This document shows, piece by piece, positions 23,432-32,289 of a DNA stretch of 49,271 bases (its first letter is position 1; each line of letters starts with the position of its first letter). Source of the DNA: Nitrospirota bacterium (lineage in GTDB: Bacteria > Nitrospirota > Thermodesulfovibrionia > Thermodesulfovibrionales > Dissulfurispiraceae); contig JAJZPZ010000008.1 in the NCBI GenBank assembly GCA_021847795.1, forward strand, positions 1-49,271, read 5' to 3'. The notes beneath the pieces are model-generated. The model was not told the DNA's origin. It saw nothing but the letters and a program-made list of their open reading frames with translations, and ran no database searches. The position numbers were made by a program, and so were the translations under genes.

Positions 23432-25306
23432 CTACTTGATGTCGTCCGCGATCTCCTCGATGTACCGTGACTCGGCAGAGAACATCGTGTTCCCGAATTT
23501 CATGCGGGAAGTTGCAGAGGTGAGGTAGAGCCTTTCCTTTGCCCTGGTCACCGCAACATAGAAGAGCCTTCTTTCTTCCTCCATCTGGGACGGGTTCTCC
23601 CTTGCCCTCCCTGAGGGGAATATGTCTTCTTCAAGGGCAACGATGAACACCACGGGGAACTCGAGCCCCTTTGCAGCGTGGATGGTCATGACTTTCACCG
23701 AATCGGAATTCCCTATTTTGTCCTGGTCGCTGGAGAGGATGTTGTCTTCGAGAAATTCCGAGAAGAGCTTGCCTTCCGCCTCCACTGCCTTGAGGACGTT
23801 TGCCAGTTCGGAAATATTGCCCTTCCTGTCTTCGCAGTCGTCCTTGTAATGATCTTCGAGGTATGAGGAATAATCGATTTCATCCAGGAGTTCCATGAGA
23901 ACTGTGTAGGGTTTGTCCTCTATGCTGTCTCCGTACAATTCGATGGTCCTGACCAGCCTGTCGGCCTGGGCCCGCTGCTTCGGCGTGAGTTTCGTGTCCT
24001 TCAGCGCCTGCATCCAGTCTGTTGCGTAGTTCTCCTTTATCCTGAGCAAGGTTTTCTCACCTACCGAACGCGCAGGCACGTTGATGATCCTTTCAAAGCC
24101 GGCCTTGTCCCTCTTGTTCGCAATGACACGGAGATAGGAGAGAATGTCCTTGATCTCGGCCCTGTCGTAGAAAGCGTGGCCGCCGACGACCTCATAGGGT
24201 ATGCCGTATTTGACGAAGGTATGTTCTATCCCCCTGGACACGAAGGACATCCGCATAAGGATGGCCATGTCCGAGTACCTGTAACCCTTATTAGCCAGGT
24301 ATTTGATCTGCCCGGCGATGAAAGCGCATTCCTCGTTGTTGTCCTCATGCCGTACGTACACGACTTCTCCCTCTTCCTCCTTGCTGCTGCTGAGTTCGAG
24401 GATTTTCCCTTCCCATATCCTGTCGGCCCTGGCAATGACCTTGTTCGCGATGTCGAGGATCTTTTTTGTGGAGCGGTAATTAATTTCGAGCTTTGTTTCC
24501 TGTGCGGTGTGATCGCCGGCGAAGTTCAGGATATTCATGGGATGGGCGCCCCGCCATGTGTAGATGCACTGCTGGGGATCTCCCACGACACAGATGTTGC
24601 CTGCCTTGCCCGTGAGCAGGTTGATCAGCGCATACTGGATCTTGTTAGTGTCCTGGTACTCATCCACGAGGATGTAATCAAAACGGTCCTGCCATGCCCT
24701 CCTGACTTCCGGGTTCTTCACGAACATTTCCACCACAAAGTAGATCAGGTCGTCATAATCCATGGCATTGCTCTTTTCGAGGTCTGCCTGGTACTGCCGG
24801 TAAACCGGGGCAAAGGATGAAGCGGGGAAGGGGAGGCGGGATATGTAGTCGAATACGTTCTCCCTGTATTCCTGCTTTGCCTTTGAGATGACTGTCCGGG
24901 CGGTATCTGCCTCTTTTATGTCCCGGTTCATATTGCGCAGTATGTCTTTGATGAGCTTCATGCTGTCGGACTCGTCATAGATGAGGAACTTCCTGTCGAA
25001 TCCCCGCCCGAGCGTCCCGATGCTCTCCCTCAGCACGCGCACGCAGAAGGCATGGAACGTGGAGATCCATGACGGTTTCACCGCAAGGAGATGCTCAACC
25101 CTCTCCTGCATTTCGCGGGCGGCCTTCTTGGTAAAGGTGATGGCAAGTATCCGGTTGGCCTTTATCTTCTTCTCTCTGACAAGCCATGCAATTTTATGGG
25201 TGATGACTTTGGTCTTGCCCGAGCCCGCACCGGCGAGCACCAGGAGGGGAGAACCGAAATGCACTACTGCTTCTTTCTGTTGTGGATTAAGATCATCGAG
25301 TATCAA
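23432..25306 (-). CDS. UvrD/PcrA/Rep-type superfamily 1 DNA helicase
   Basis: This 624-residue 3'-5' helicase contains the SF1A motifs in order: LNPQQKEAV (Q motif), AGAGSGKTKVI (I), AITFTKKAAREM (Ia), ILVDEYQDTN (II), VVGDPQQCIYTWRGA (III), LEINYRST (IV), VMTIHAAKGLEFPVVF (V) and RRLFYVAVTRAKERLYLT (VI). It acts in repair and in removing protein or recombination intermediates. It is about 100 residues shorter than E. coli UvrD, lacking the C-terminal RNA-polymerase-binding tail. The start is TTG 25306 (LILDDLNPQQK, read as Met), with GAGGAACG upstream. Assignment between UvrD, PcrA and Rep is not made. Confidence 0.94.
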   Translation of the reverse strand: MILDDLNPQQKEAVVHFGSPLLVLAGAGSGKTKVITHKIAWLVREKKIKANRILAITFTKKAAREMQERVEHLLAVKPSWISTFHAFCVRVLRESIGTLGRGFDRKFLIYDESDSMKLIKDILRNMNRDIKEADTARTVISKAKQEYRENVFDYISRLPFPASSFAPVYRQYQADLEKSNAMDYDDLIYFVVEMFVKNPEVRRAWQDRFDYILVDEYQDTNKIQYALINLLTGKAGNICVVGDPQQCIYTWRGAHPMNILNFAGDHTAQETKLEINYRSTKKILDIANKVIARADRIWEGKILELSSSKEEEGEVVYVRHEDNNEECAFIAGQIKYLANKGYRYSDMAILMRMSFVSRGIEHTFVKYGIPYEVVGGHAFYDRAEIKDILSYLRVIANKRDKAGFERIINVPARSVGEKTLLRIKENYATDWMQALKDTKLTPKQRAQADRLVRTIELYGDSIEDKPYTVLMELLDEIDYSSYLEDHYKDDCEDRKGNISELANVLKAVEAEGKLFSEFLEDNILSSDQDKIGNSDSVKVMTIHAAKGLEFPVVFIVALEEDIFPSGRARENPSQMEEERRLFYVAVTRAKERLYLTSATSRMKFGNTMFSAESRYIEEIADDIK

Positions 25307-25465
25307 AACACGTTCCTCAGTCTTTTATTATACCAGCAGTGATTTGATTTTATCAGGTTCCGGAAAGGCAGGGAGAGGGAAGGCAAGGCAAGGAAGCAGA
25401 AAGACAAGGACAGGCAGTTGGGAAGTGCGGCCCTTTATTTCGATTGCACAAGGTGAGCTATCGTC

Positions 25466-25649
25466 GGACAGGGGAACAGGGTAGGTTCGTCTCATTCTCG
25501 GAGTCCGTCCAGGACTCCTCCGAGGCGATGGCCTGCTCCTGTTACCCCAGGAATTCTTCGAATTCCTGAGGACCCCTCGCTTTTCTACCATATGGAATGG
25601 GGCTCCGCTTAGGCCATCAAAACCGCTCACCTACCCTATCCCCCTGTCC
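25466..25649. repeat. inverted-repeat element D (184 bp)
   Basis: GGACAGGGGAACAGGGTAGG (from 25466) recurs inverted at 25629-25649 with two mismatches in 21 bases. Smaller palindromes lie inside: GGAGTCC-N5-GGACTCC and CAGGAATTC-TTC-GAATTCCTG. No coding capacity is seen. The surrounding stretch 25307-25942 has no gene; 25337-25430 is a purine-rich low-complexity tract. Confidence 0.65.
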
Positions 25650-25729
25650 TCCTTGGATATACGCTAAAGACACTGCCTTTCATTTATCTTTTCTTTTTCC
25701 TTCTGTAGTGAACAGAGGAGTGGATGAAA

Positions 25730-25871
25730 GAGACCCTGAGGGGAAGGCCTTCGAACGGCTTCGCCAGGCTCTCTTGCGGAGCTATGGATAGCGAAGCGGG
25801 ACTGGCGTAGCCTCGGAGACGGGCTGGATGCCCGGCGAGAATGAGAGAGAAGGTTTTCCCCTCAGGGTCTC
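25730..25871. repeat. inverted-repeat element E (142 bp)
   Basis: GAGACCCTGAGGGGAA (25730-25745) is repeated as a perfect inverted copy at 25856-25871. The interior is GC-rich and itself self-complementary in places. It shows no open frame and no visible target duplication. The 70 bases between it and the gene at 25943 contain CTTTGTCTTT repeats. Confidence 0.65.
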
Positions 25872-25942
25872 CCTACGATAGCTAATAGAATAAGGACAGC
25901 ACTGGAATCTTTGTCTTTTGTCTTTGTCTTTGCGTTGGTTTT

Positions 25943-26146
25943 CTACGCCCGGGCGCTTGCAGCTTTCAATGCGTTGCTCTGAAGTTTGCCTTCCAACACC
26001 ATCCTTGTCGTTTCCTCTATGGTCTGGAAAGTCTGGTCCGCGGAATTCTCATTGGCTTTGCCCGCATCCACGATATCCTGCATGATAATGTGGCGTTTAT
26101 CGCCATGCCTTTCGTCAGGTAGTTTGCAGCCACAATCAAGACACAT
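25943..26146 (-). CDS. small protein with N-terminal CLDCGC motif
   Basis: The 67-residue product begins MCLDCGCKLPDERHGDKRHI, a Cys cluster (C-x-x-C-x-C) with nearby His that could bind a metal, followed by an amphipathic helix ending KAASARA. The ATG follows GGGAGGTGAG. It lies 47 bases after the OsmC gene on the same strand and is probably co-transcribed with it. A role in redox or metal sensing is only a guess. Confidence 0.75.
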   Translation of the reverse strand: MCLDCGCKLPDERHGDKRHIIMQDIVDAGKANENSADQTFQTIEETTRMVLEGKLQSNALKAASARA

Positions 26147-26193
26147 AATCTCTCACCTCCCTTTTTCAGCGGAATTAAATGGCCGGGTCCGGA

Positions 26194-26628
26194 TTAGCGG
26201 GCGGCGTGGCTCAGCAATTTGGCTTTTAGGGTAATGTCCGTACCGGCCAGGGCCCGCGAAACAGGACACCCGTTTTTTGCGGCCTCTGCCTGCTCCAGGA
26301 AATTCTTTTCATCAACCCCGGGCACGCTTGCCTCGGTCTCCAGATCGATGCGCGTGATTCCGAAGCCGCCGTTGATTTTGTCGATGTGCACGCCGGCGTG
26401 TGTCTGAATCCGCTCCGCCTTATATCCTGCCTGCTCCAGCATGAGGGACAGGGCCATGGAGAAGCACCCTGCATGGGCGGCTCCTATAAGTTCTTCAGGA
26501 TTGGCGCCGGACCCGTCTGCAAAGCGTGAGGCGAACGAATAGGGCCCCTCAAACGACCCGAACTTCATTGTTCCCCTGCCTTCTTTTAAGTTTCCTTCCC
26601 ATACCGCTTCTGCCTTGCGTAAAGGCAT
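26194..26628 (-). CDS. OsmC/Ohr family peroxiredoxin
   Basis: The start is ATG 26628 (MPLRKAEAVWEGNLKEGRG), with GAAGGAGGTG upstream; the longer frame to 26709 lacks a ribosome site. The 144-residue protein has both redox cysteines of the family: HAGCFSMAL and NGCPVSRAL. Family segments GSGANPEELIGAAHAG and RIDLETEASVPG are present. OsmC proteins reduce organic hydroperoxides using a Cys pair. The sequence is closer to OsmC (YhfA/OsmC group) than to Ohr. The operon partner is the CLDCGC protein. Confidence 0.93.
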   Translation of the reverse strand: MPLRKAEAVWEGNLKEGRGTMKFGSFEGPYSFASRFADGSGANPEELIGAAHAGCFSMALSLMLEQAGYKAERIQTHAGVHIDKINGGFGITRIDLETEASVPGVDEKNFLEQAEAAKNGCPVSRALAGTDITLKAKLLSHAAR

Positions 26629-26814
26629 GTCGCACCTCCTTCCACATGCAATAGGAATCCCTGCTGTCCTTAAGCACAGTTTAGCGCAACGGGTGAAAAT
26701 GTCAAACACGGCCTCTGCCCTGCTTTGGCCGGATGGGGCAAGGACGGCGTACTTTGTTGACCCTTGTCCGACTTAGTGATACCCTTTAATTAATAAATAT
26801 TCAAGGAGGATACT

Positions 26815-27000
26815 ATGTTCGGTAACGATAATAATTATGGAAGCAGCTTTTTTATTCCCCTGTTCCTGGGCGGGGTGGTTGGCGCCGGGCTGGCATTGCT
26901 CTTTGCTCCTCAATCAGGCAAAAAAATGAGAAGAAAGATAGCTGACATGGCTGACGATGCAAAAGATTACGCATCAACCTATGCCAAAAAGTTAGGATAG
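26815..27000 (+). CDS. YtxH domain-containing small membrane protein
   Basis: The 61-residue protein has one transmembrane segment (FFIPLFLGGVVGAGLALLFA) followed by PQSGKKMRRKIADMADDAKD, the YtxH signature (APxSGxxxR). The ATG follows CAAGGAGG. A TTGACC-N17-TACCCT promoter is plausible upstream (near 26757). YtxH proteins are small stress-associated envelope proteins of unclear function. Confidence 0.9.
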   Translation: MFGNDNNYGSSFFIPLFLGGVVGAGLALLFAPQSGKKMRRKIADMADDAKDYASTYAKKLG

Positions 27001-27061
27001 GGCGCTCAGTGGACCGGCGTAAAGCAAATCCCCTGTCAATCCTTCCCGCACATTGATCTGC

Positions 27062-28048
27062 ATGGGGCTGACCGGCTTTGCCGGAAGGATCTGCGCGATT
27101 GCTCTTTCTGTCCTGGCGGTGCTGGCCGTTCCGTCAACAGGCATTCCGCAATCCTCCTATGACCCCGCGAATTCAGGCGGGAAGGTCAGGGTGGCTGTTT
27201 TCCCTTTTCCCGACCTGTCAAGGTCAGTTGCTGATATGAGGATAACATCCCTGATTGCTGCTGAGCTGGCAACCCGGGATTTTATCAGGATCATCTCTCC
27301 TGAGGTCATCAGGAGAAGGGTGCTCGATCTTGAGCCTGCCTACTTTGAGGCAGGAAAGGATAGCTCCGGGAACCCGGCGGGGATCGTCTACGGGAGAATA
27401 GCGTCCGGTATTGTAGAAGAGGTTGCGCGCAATACGGATGCGAATTTCTCCGTCACCGGGGACATATCGTGGTTCAACACCAAATGGATAATCAGCGCGC
27501 ATGTCGCTGAGGTAAGGGACAGGGATGCCGGGGACTTCCGCGTGTCAGGGGTTGATGAGGAGGAATTGCCCGGCGGGATCGAGGAGATAGCGACTGAAAT
27601 TGCGGTTTTTATCAGGGACGGCGCCATTGTCCCTGATGTGGAAGAAGAGGTCAGGAAGTATTTGGGAGGCATATACAGCCTCTCCACGGTTGTCTCAAAA
27701 GTGGAGACCCTGTCGCTTGCCTACCAGGACTCCCTGCCTCTCCAGGCTGTTCTGCTGGATCTTTACTTGCGCGACCGGGCCGCGTACAGGGGGAAAATAG
27801 CTGCAACGGCAAGCAAGGTCATCGCTCTCTATGATCCTGCACACGGCTCTGACACCCGCTATCTTCTATCCCTCAGTCTTGACCCCTTTGATGTCCTTGC
27901 CAGGCTGTATGAGGAAAACAGGGAGTGGTCGAAGGCGATTGAGGTCAGGAAAAAGTCCCTGGAAGTGTTTTCTTTTTACGCTGAAAAGCACAGGGCGGGG
28001 ATTGCAAGGGACAAGAAAAAGCTGAATGCCCGGAAGGCAAAAAAATAG
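27062..28048 (+). CDS. exported protein with TolB/CsgG/FlgO-like N-terminal domain
   Basis: The start is probably ATG 27062 (MGLTGFAGRICAIALSVLAV), giving a signal peptide; a TTG at 27053 is possible and no strong ribosome site is seen. Residues about 40-190 (GGKVRVAVFPFPDLSRS, ITSLIAAELATRDFIRIISP, NFSVTGDISWFNTKWIISAH) resemble the alpha/beta domain used by FlgO, CsgG and TolB-N to integrate envelope components. The C-terminal 130 residues are helical, end ARKAKK and may include TPR-like pairs (DVLARLYEENREWSKAIEVR). The family is not assigned. Confidence 0.75.
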   Translation: MGLTGFAGRICAIALSVLAVLAVPSTGIPQSSYDPANSGGKVRVAVFPFPDLSRSVADMRITSLIAAELATRDFIRIISPEVIRRRVLDLEPAYFEAGKDSSGNPAGIVYGRIASGIVEEVARNTDANFSVTGDISWFNTKWIISAHVAEVRDRDAGDFRVSGVDEEELPGGIEEIATEIAVFIRDGAIVPDVEEEVRKYLGGIYSLSTVVSKVETLSLAYQDSLPLQAVLLDLYLRDRAAYRGKIAATASKVIALYDPAHGSDTRYLLSLSLDPFDVLARLYEENREWSKAIEVRKKSLEVFSFYAEKHRAGIARDKKKLNARKAKK

Positions 28049-28111
28049 TGCCGGCGCCGGCAAAGGATTCATCGGAACCAATCGCCGGCAGCGGCACGTA
28101 TAACGCGCGTG

Positions 28112-28735
28112 CTACCTGGCCTTCTCGCCGGCTGCCGTGAGCATTTCTTTCGGCGCTCCGATTGCCCCGCCGACGGCCGATGCGATTGCCCCGAGTACAA
28201 CGCCGACAAATGCCCATATAGCGGCCTTTGAAAGGGTGTCCATGGTCTCCTGTGTCACTTGCAGGGCAGAGCCCCGTGTTGCACCTATCCCGCTTCCGAT
28301 CAGGGAAACCCCTTTGCCGACTACGCCGGCCACACCGCTGATAAGCGCTCCTACTGTGGTGGTCATCAGGTAGAACGAAAACAGGGTCACAACTCCCCAT
28401 ACCACGATCCCGTGGAGCACGCCGTTCATCCGGCGTGGAAACCCGGCCAGCCTGGCTGCTACCCAGCCACCCGCAAAGAGCGCTATCAGGGTGCTTATCG
28501 CCAGCCAGATTCCTGCCCCGGCGCCCACCCCTCCGAGGGGGTTCTCCTCGGTTGCGGGATTGATGATCCCCAGCCCCACACCCATTCCCAAAAGGCTCAG
28601 CGCAAGCTCGATGACAAGGGCCACGATGGTCCCTGCAAAGATCGCTCCCCAGGATATGCGTTTCAAAAAGCCCCGCGGGTAGCATTCGACACCGGAAAAT
28701 CCTGCTTGTTCCGGTACTCTATACTCGGTTGCCAT
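28112..28735 (-). CDS. Gly/Ala-rich integral membrane protein
   Basis: The 207-residue protein has four hydrophobic segments: ISWGAIFAGTIVALVIELAL, AGIWLAISTLIALFAGGWVA, VVWGVVTLFSFYLMTTTVG, and a C-terminal AAIWAFVGVVLGAIASAVGG. Between segments 1 and 2 is ATEENPLGGVGAGAG. It resembles the small family often annotated as a PhnA-like or TIGR04086-like membrane protein. No function is known. The ATG follows GAGCAGGAGGTG, and the promoter is at 28812-28840. Confidence 0.82.
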   Translation of the reverse strand: MATEYRVPEQAGFSGVECYPRGFLKRISWGAIFAGTIVALVIELALSLLGMGVGLGIINPATEENPLGGVGAGAGIWLAISTLIALFAGGWVAARLAGFPRRMNGVLHGIVVWGVVTLFSFYLMTTTVGALISGVAGVVGKGVSLIGSGIGATRGSALQVTQETMDTLSKAAIWAFVGVVLGAIASAVGGAIGAPKEMLTAAGEKAR

Positions 28736-28811
28736 AATTCACCTCCTGCTCAGCCTTACTACAAACCTTTGGTTGTAAACTATTTTCCCGGATACCTCTG
28801 TTTCTAATAAA

Positions 28812-28840
28812 AAAGTAGATCAAAACCTTTGTTCTGTCAA
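28812..28840 (-). promoter_or_regulatory. promoter for the 28112-28735 membrane protein gene
   Basis: TTGACA (28835-28840) and TACTTT (28812-28817) are spaced 17 bases apart on the minus strand, about 75 bases upstream of the ATG. The first 13 bases (TTGACAGAACAAA) and the TACTTTTT around the -10 are identical to the promoter at 20793-20821. Confidence 0.65.
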
Positions 28841-28948
28841 AGGGCGCTGCTTTGGGCAAAATACCCGGGGAAATCCGGGATTTAAGAGGCAGCAGCGCTG
28901 CCGATGGAAAACAGGCAAACCCTGGGGAAAGGCAGGGGGAATTCAGAC

Positions 28949-30079
28949 TTATCCGCCCGAAAATTCCCGGAAATCCATGCCGGCCTTCAGCACAATGAGG
29001 CAGCCGTTAACGAGATCCTTGATGGAGATATACTCCTCGGTTGAATGGACCTTCTGCATGCCTGTCGATATGTTTACGGCAGTTATGCCGCGCTGGTTGA
29101 AGATGTTGGCGTCGGATCCCCCGCCGGTTGCGACAAGCACAGGTTCTATACTGCATTTCCTGAAGACCCCGCTCAGGTATTTCAGGAAGGGATTTTCGCT
29201 GCCGATCCTGAAGGCCTTGTATTCCTCGTGCTCCTCTATATTGATGCGTGCATGATTTTTTTCAGCAATGGCCCGGGCAGTTTCAAAGATTTTTTTTCTT
29301 GTGCCCTCGATGGCATCTGTATTGTGTCCTCTGAGCTCGCCGTTGATAAGCACTTCCTTCGGGACTACATTGGTTGCCGTCCCCCCTTTGATCATCCCGA
29401 TGTTTGCGGTGGTCTCGGCATCAATCCTTCCGTCAGGCACTGCGGAGATGATTTCCGCAGCTGCACGTATGGCGCTGATGCCTTTCTCCGGTTCTATCCC
29501 TGCGTGCGCCGGTTTGCCCGTGATCTGCATCCCGTAGGTGATATGGGTGGGGGCCGCGACAACAAGATTCCCCACGCTGCCGCTCGAATCGAGCACAAGT
29601 GCATGCCGCCCCCTGAGCCGGGCAAGGTCGAGGTTCCTCGCGCCGAAGAGCCCTTTTTCCTCGCCTGAAGAAAAGACCACCTCGATATCACCGTGGGCAA
29701 TTCCCTGCTCCTCAAGGACTGTAAGGGCCTCCAGTATCTGGGCGATGGCGCTCTTGTCGTCAGCTCCCAGCACAGTTGCTCCGGTGGTCCGGACCAGGCC
29801 GTTGTCGATGCTGAAGGCGATGCCTTCCGTCGGCTCTATGGTATCCATATGGGCGCTCAGAATGAGGGGAGGCGCTGTGCGGTCTGAACCCTTTTTATAG
29901 GCAAGGAGATTGAATGACCCGTCGTATTCCTGCATCTCCGCCCTGCAGCCGATGGCTTCCAGTTTCCGCGAGAGGACATCCCCTATCTCCCTTTCCCCGA
30001 AGGAGGGGGAGTTTATCCGGATGAGTTCGGTGAAGGTTTCGATAAGGCGCTTCCGGTTGATGTGATCTGCGAGTATCAT
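28949..30079 (-). CDS. M20 family metallopeptidase, PepT-like
   Basis: This 376-residue zinc aminopeptidase of the M20/PepT-like (YxeP/PepT2) group has its metal ligands visible: SAHMDTIEP (His, with catalytic Asp two residues on), GADDKSAIA (bridging Asp), SSGEEKGLFG (catalytic Glu and ligand Glu), VLDSSGSVG (Asp ligand) and KVHSTEEYIS (His ligand). The dimerisation domain has ITGKPAHAGIEPEKGISAI. It probably hydrolyses tripeptides in the cytoplasm. The ATG is preceded by CAAGGAAAGGAC. The transcript would start in the region that the 30168-30355 element now occupies. Confidence 0.93.
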   Translation of the reverse strand: MILADHINRKRLIETFTELIRINSPSFGEREIGDVLSRKLEAIGCRAEMQEYDGSFNLLAYKKGSDRTAPPLILSAHMDTIEPTEGIAFSIDNGLVRTTGATVLGADDKSAIAQILEALTVLEEQGIAHGDIEVVFSSGEEKGLFGARNLDLARLRGRHALVLDSSGSVGNLVVAAPTHITYGMQITGKPAHAGIEPEKGISAIRAAAEIISAVPDGRIDAETTANIGMIKGGTATNVVPKEVLINGELRGHNTDAIEGTRKKIFETARAIAEKNHARINIEEHEEYKAFRIGSENPFLKYLSGVFRKCSIEPVLVATGGGSDANIFNQRGITAVNISTGMQKVHSTEEYISIKDLVNGCLIVLKAGMDFREFSGG

Positions 30080-30167
30080 ATATAGTCCTTTCCTTGTATG
30101 TTATTCCATATAATAATCTAATCCGTAAGGCAGCTCAACAGGAGATACGGGGTGTCAAGCCTACCTA

Positions 30168-30355
30168 ATTATTTGGTAGTGTCTCAGTTCAGCCCAAAGG
30201 CTTTGTGGCGATCCCTTTAAAAGTATTTCATACCAGGCTTATGGCCTGATTTGAAACCACACAGGGGAATTCCGGTACTATACTGGCCGGATATGAATAT
30301 GTCTTTCATCGCATCACAAAGGCTTTGGGGTGAATTGAGACACTACCTATTATTT
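30168..30355. mobile_element. inverted-repeat element copy B with 7-bp target duplication (MITE-like)
   Basis: The element 30175-30347 has arms starting GGTAGTGTCTCAGTTCAGCC, with an inverted near-copy ending GAGACACTACC. The flanks carry ATTATTT on both sides (30168-30174 and 30349-30355). The right copy covers the stop codon of the J-domain gene, so insertion occurred exactly at that gene's end. The inner stem (AAAGGCTTTGTGGCGAT) and central about 95 bases are shared with copy A at 9801-9994, while the outer arms are not. No transposase is encoded. Confidence 0.78.
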
Positions 30356-31189
30356 GTTGAAGAAAGATTTTATCCTTTCCAGGAAAGGGGTGCGGATTTT
30401 GACCTTCAGGTAGAGATCGCCGGGGCCGCCCCCGTGCTTTCCCTCCTCACCGAGGCCCCTGAGTTTTATCTTCTGTCCGCCTCTCATCCCCCGCGGAAGC
30501 GTGATAAGCAGGTCCCTGGGCTTGCCCCGTTTCGCATAGAGGTACCGGACCTTGCCGCCGGCGGAGGCTTCTTCCGGAGTAATCCTGATGACATCGTGCA
30601 AATCTCTTCCGCTTTCCGGCAGCTCAAGCCCCAGCTTTTTCGCCATGGCTTTTTGAAGCAAGGGCGCCACCTTGCCCATAAATGCTGAAAGCAGGGGATG
30701 CCCTCCTGCTGCCATCCGGCCGGGGGACGCCTTCATCCCGTCACGAGGGGCCGCTCTCCCGGGGCCGTAAAAGAAGAAACCCCGGCCGGAACCCCCAGGC
30801 ACTTTGAACTCAAAGGTCCGATAGCGGGGGCCGTAAAAATCGTTGCGGCTGAAAATATCTTCGGGTCTGCTGAAGCCGAACATCCTGCTCAGTTCCTCAA
30901 AGATCTGGCCGATATCGGAATCCCGGAAGATGTCCTGATCAGTATAGGCCTGCCTGAACCGGTCCCGTGCAAAGGAACCATATCTTTGTCTCAGGGCCCC
31001 ATACTCACCCCGCTTCACGGGATCTGACAGGACGGCGTACGCCTCATTGAGTTCCTTCATCATCTCTTCATTCCCGGTGCTCCTGTCGGGATGATAACGG
31101 AAGGCGAGGTTCCGGTAAGCCTTTTTTATCTCATCGGCACTCGCGTTTTCGCTTACTCCCAGAATTTTGTAATAATCCTTTTGGTCCAT
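30350..31189 (-). CDS. J-domain protein (CbpA/DnaJ type II-like)
   Basis: The 279-residue co-chaperone has an N-terminal J domain ([20 protein letters not shown], with the HPD triad in RYHPDRST and [10 protein letters not shown]). A Gly/Phe-containing middle follows ([14 protein letters not shown]), then a shortened C-terminal substrate-binding domain ([46 protein letters not shown]). There is no zinc-finger domain. It should stimulate a DnaK ATPase. The C-terminal domain is short, so it is probably not a canonical DnaJ. The inverted-repeat element is inserted exactly at its stop codon. Confidence 0.9.
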   Translation of the reverse strand: MDQKDYYKILGVSENASADEIKKAYRNLAFRYHPDRSTGNEEMMKELNEAYAVLSDPVKRGEYGALRQRYGSFARDRFRQAYTDQDIFRDSDIGQIFEELSRMFGFSRPEDIFSRNDFYGPRYRTFEFKVPGGSGRGFFFYGPGRAAPRDGMKASPGRMAAGGHPLLSAFMGKVAPLLQKAMAKKLGLELPESGRDLHDVIRITPEEASAGGKVRYLYAKRGKPRDLLITLPRGMRGGQKIKLRGLGEEGKHGGGPGDLYLKVKIRTPFLERIKSFFNK

Positions 31190-31677
31190 ATCTCTTTAGT
31201 ATAACGCGGATCAGCCCGAATAAAACGCTTTGGAGCCCTGCAGTATTACGGGTTTATAGGCAACTCCGTAAAAACCGGCACTCCTCTACAGGAAGGGGTT
31301 AAGCAGGAGTCAATACTTCTTCCGACAATGCCCGATAGATCACGTCCTGGCTTTTACCGATCAATACCGCCCCTCACGTTCTCCATGCCCGCCTTTTGAA
31401 ATCAGATCGCCGTTTCACACCGCGCCATTTGTTGATTTAATTGTATCGCTTTTTCAGCTTCCCTACTACCTGGGGAAGGGAATCGCCCGGGATATCAATT
31501 CTGCTGAAGGGTCATTATTTGCATATCAGGGCTTCTCTGAAATATTGCACAGCCTGCATGCCGGCAAAAGCCCCGCCGGCATGCTGCGCCTGAAGTCTCC
31601 TGCCTCATGGTTGACACCGCTCATTACAGGGAATAACATTTAAGAACAAGCCGCCGGACAGGAAGGAGGCATGTGCA
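31190..31677. other. 488-bp intergenic region
   Basis: No gene is supported in this divergent region. A short GC-rich hairpin, CATGCCGGC-N14-GCCGGCATG-like, is near 31557-31582. A promoter for the next gene is at 31611-31639. I see no riboswitch or coding signature in the remainder. Confidence 0.5.
31611..31639 (+). promoter_or_regulatory. sigma-70-type promoter upstream of the 31678 gene
   Basis: TTGACA (31611-31616) and TAACAT (31634-31639) are separated by 17 bases. The start site would be about 30 bases before the ATG at 31678. Confidence 0.55.
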
Positions 31678-32139
31678 ATGCGGACAAAACCATCACGGCA
31701 GATCACCCTTTCCGACAAAAAAATGGGCCTCGAAAGGGAGAGGCTGCTGGCGCTGATCGGGAGCCGGATCAGGAGAAACGAAACCGATAGCGCCCAAAGC
31801 TATGCAGCAGAGCTGTTCAACGCGGAAATAGAATCCGAACTCCTGAAAAAGACAAGAAAGCTTGCCGCCTGCAGCGCCCTGTTCTTCAAAGGCATCTCTG
31901 TCCTCATCTGCATCACGGTTGTTTTTGCGGGTTTGGCAGTCCTCGATATAGAGCCTTTTTTCAGCCTTGTCTCGGAACTTCTTATCATGTTGTCGATCAT
32001 CTCTCTTATCGTAATACACAGGATCATAACAGGCAGGTTCGAGAAGGCCGTTGAAACTGTCCTGGACAGATACGATAGTGAGAAAAAGCTGTTCATCGAA
32101 CGGGTGGTCGATAGTTTCACGGATTGCAGCAACTCATAG
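31678..32139 (+). CDS. hypothetical protein with two transmembrane helices
   Basis: In this 153-residue protein the N-terminal 60 residues are charged and helical. Two adjacent hydrophobic segments follow (about residues 72-92, GISVLICITVVFAGLAVL, and 97-117, FSLVSELLIMLSIISLIVI), then a C-terminal amphipathic helix (FEKAVETVLDRYDSEKKLF). The ATG follows GGAAGGAGGCATGTGCA. No family is recognised. Both termini are probably cytoplasmic. Confidence 0.72.
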   Translation: MRTKPSRQITLSDKKMGLERERLLALIGSRIRRNETDSAQSYAAELFNAEIESELLKKTRKLAACSALFFKGISVLICITVVFAGLAVLDIEPFFSLVSELLIMLSIISLIVIHRIITGRFEKAVETVLDRYDSEKKLFIERVVDSFTDCSNS

Positions 32140-32289
32140 GCGCCGTCTTTCTTATTTGCAGAAAAGGGCCGGCTGTTTTCTTGCAAGCGCGCAAATTATA
32201 TGCTATGAAATACTTATAAAGACAAACCAGCGGGAAACAGCAGAAAAACAACCTTGCAACAATCCCGGAAAACGGAAAAGGAGAACAGC

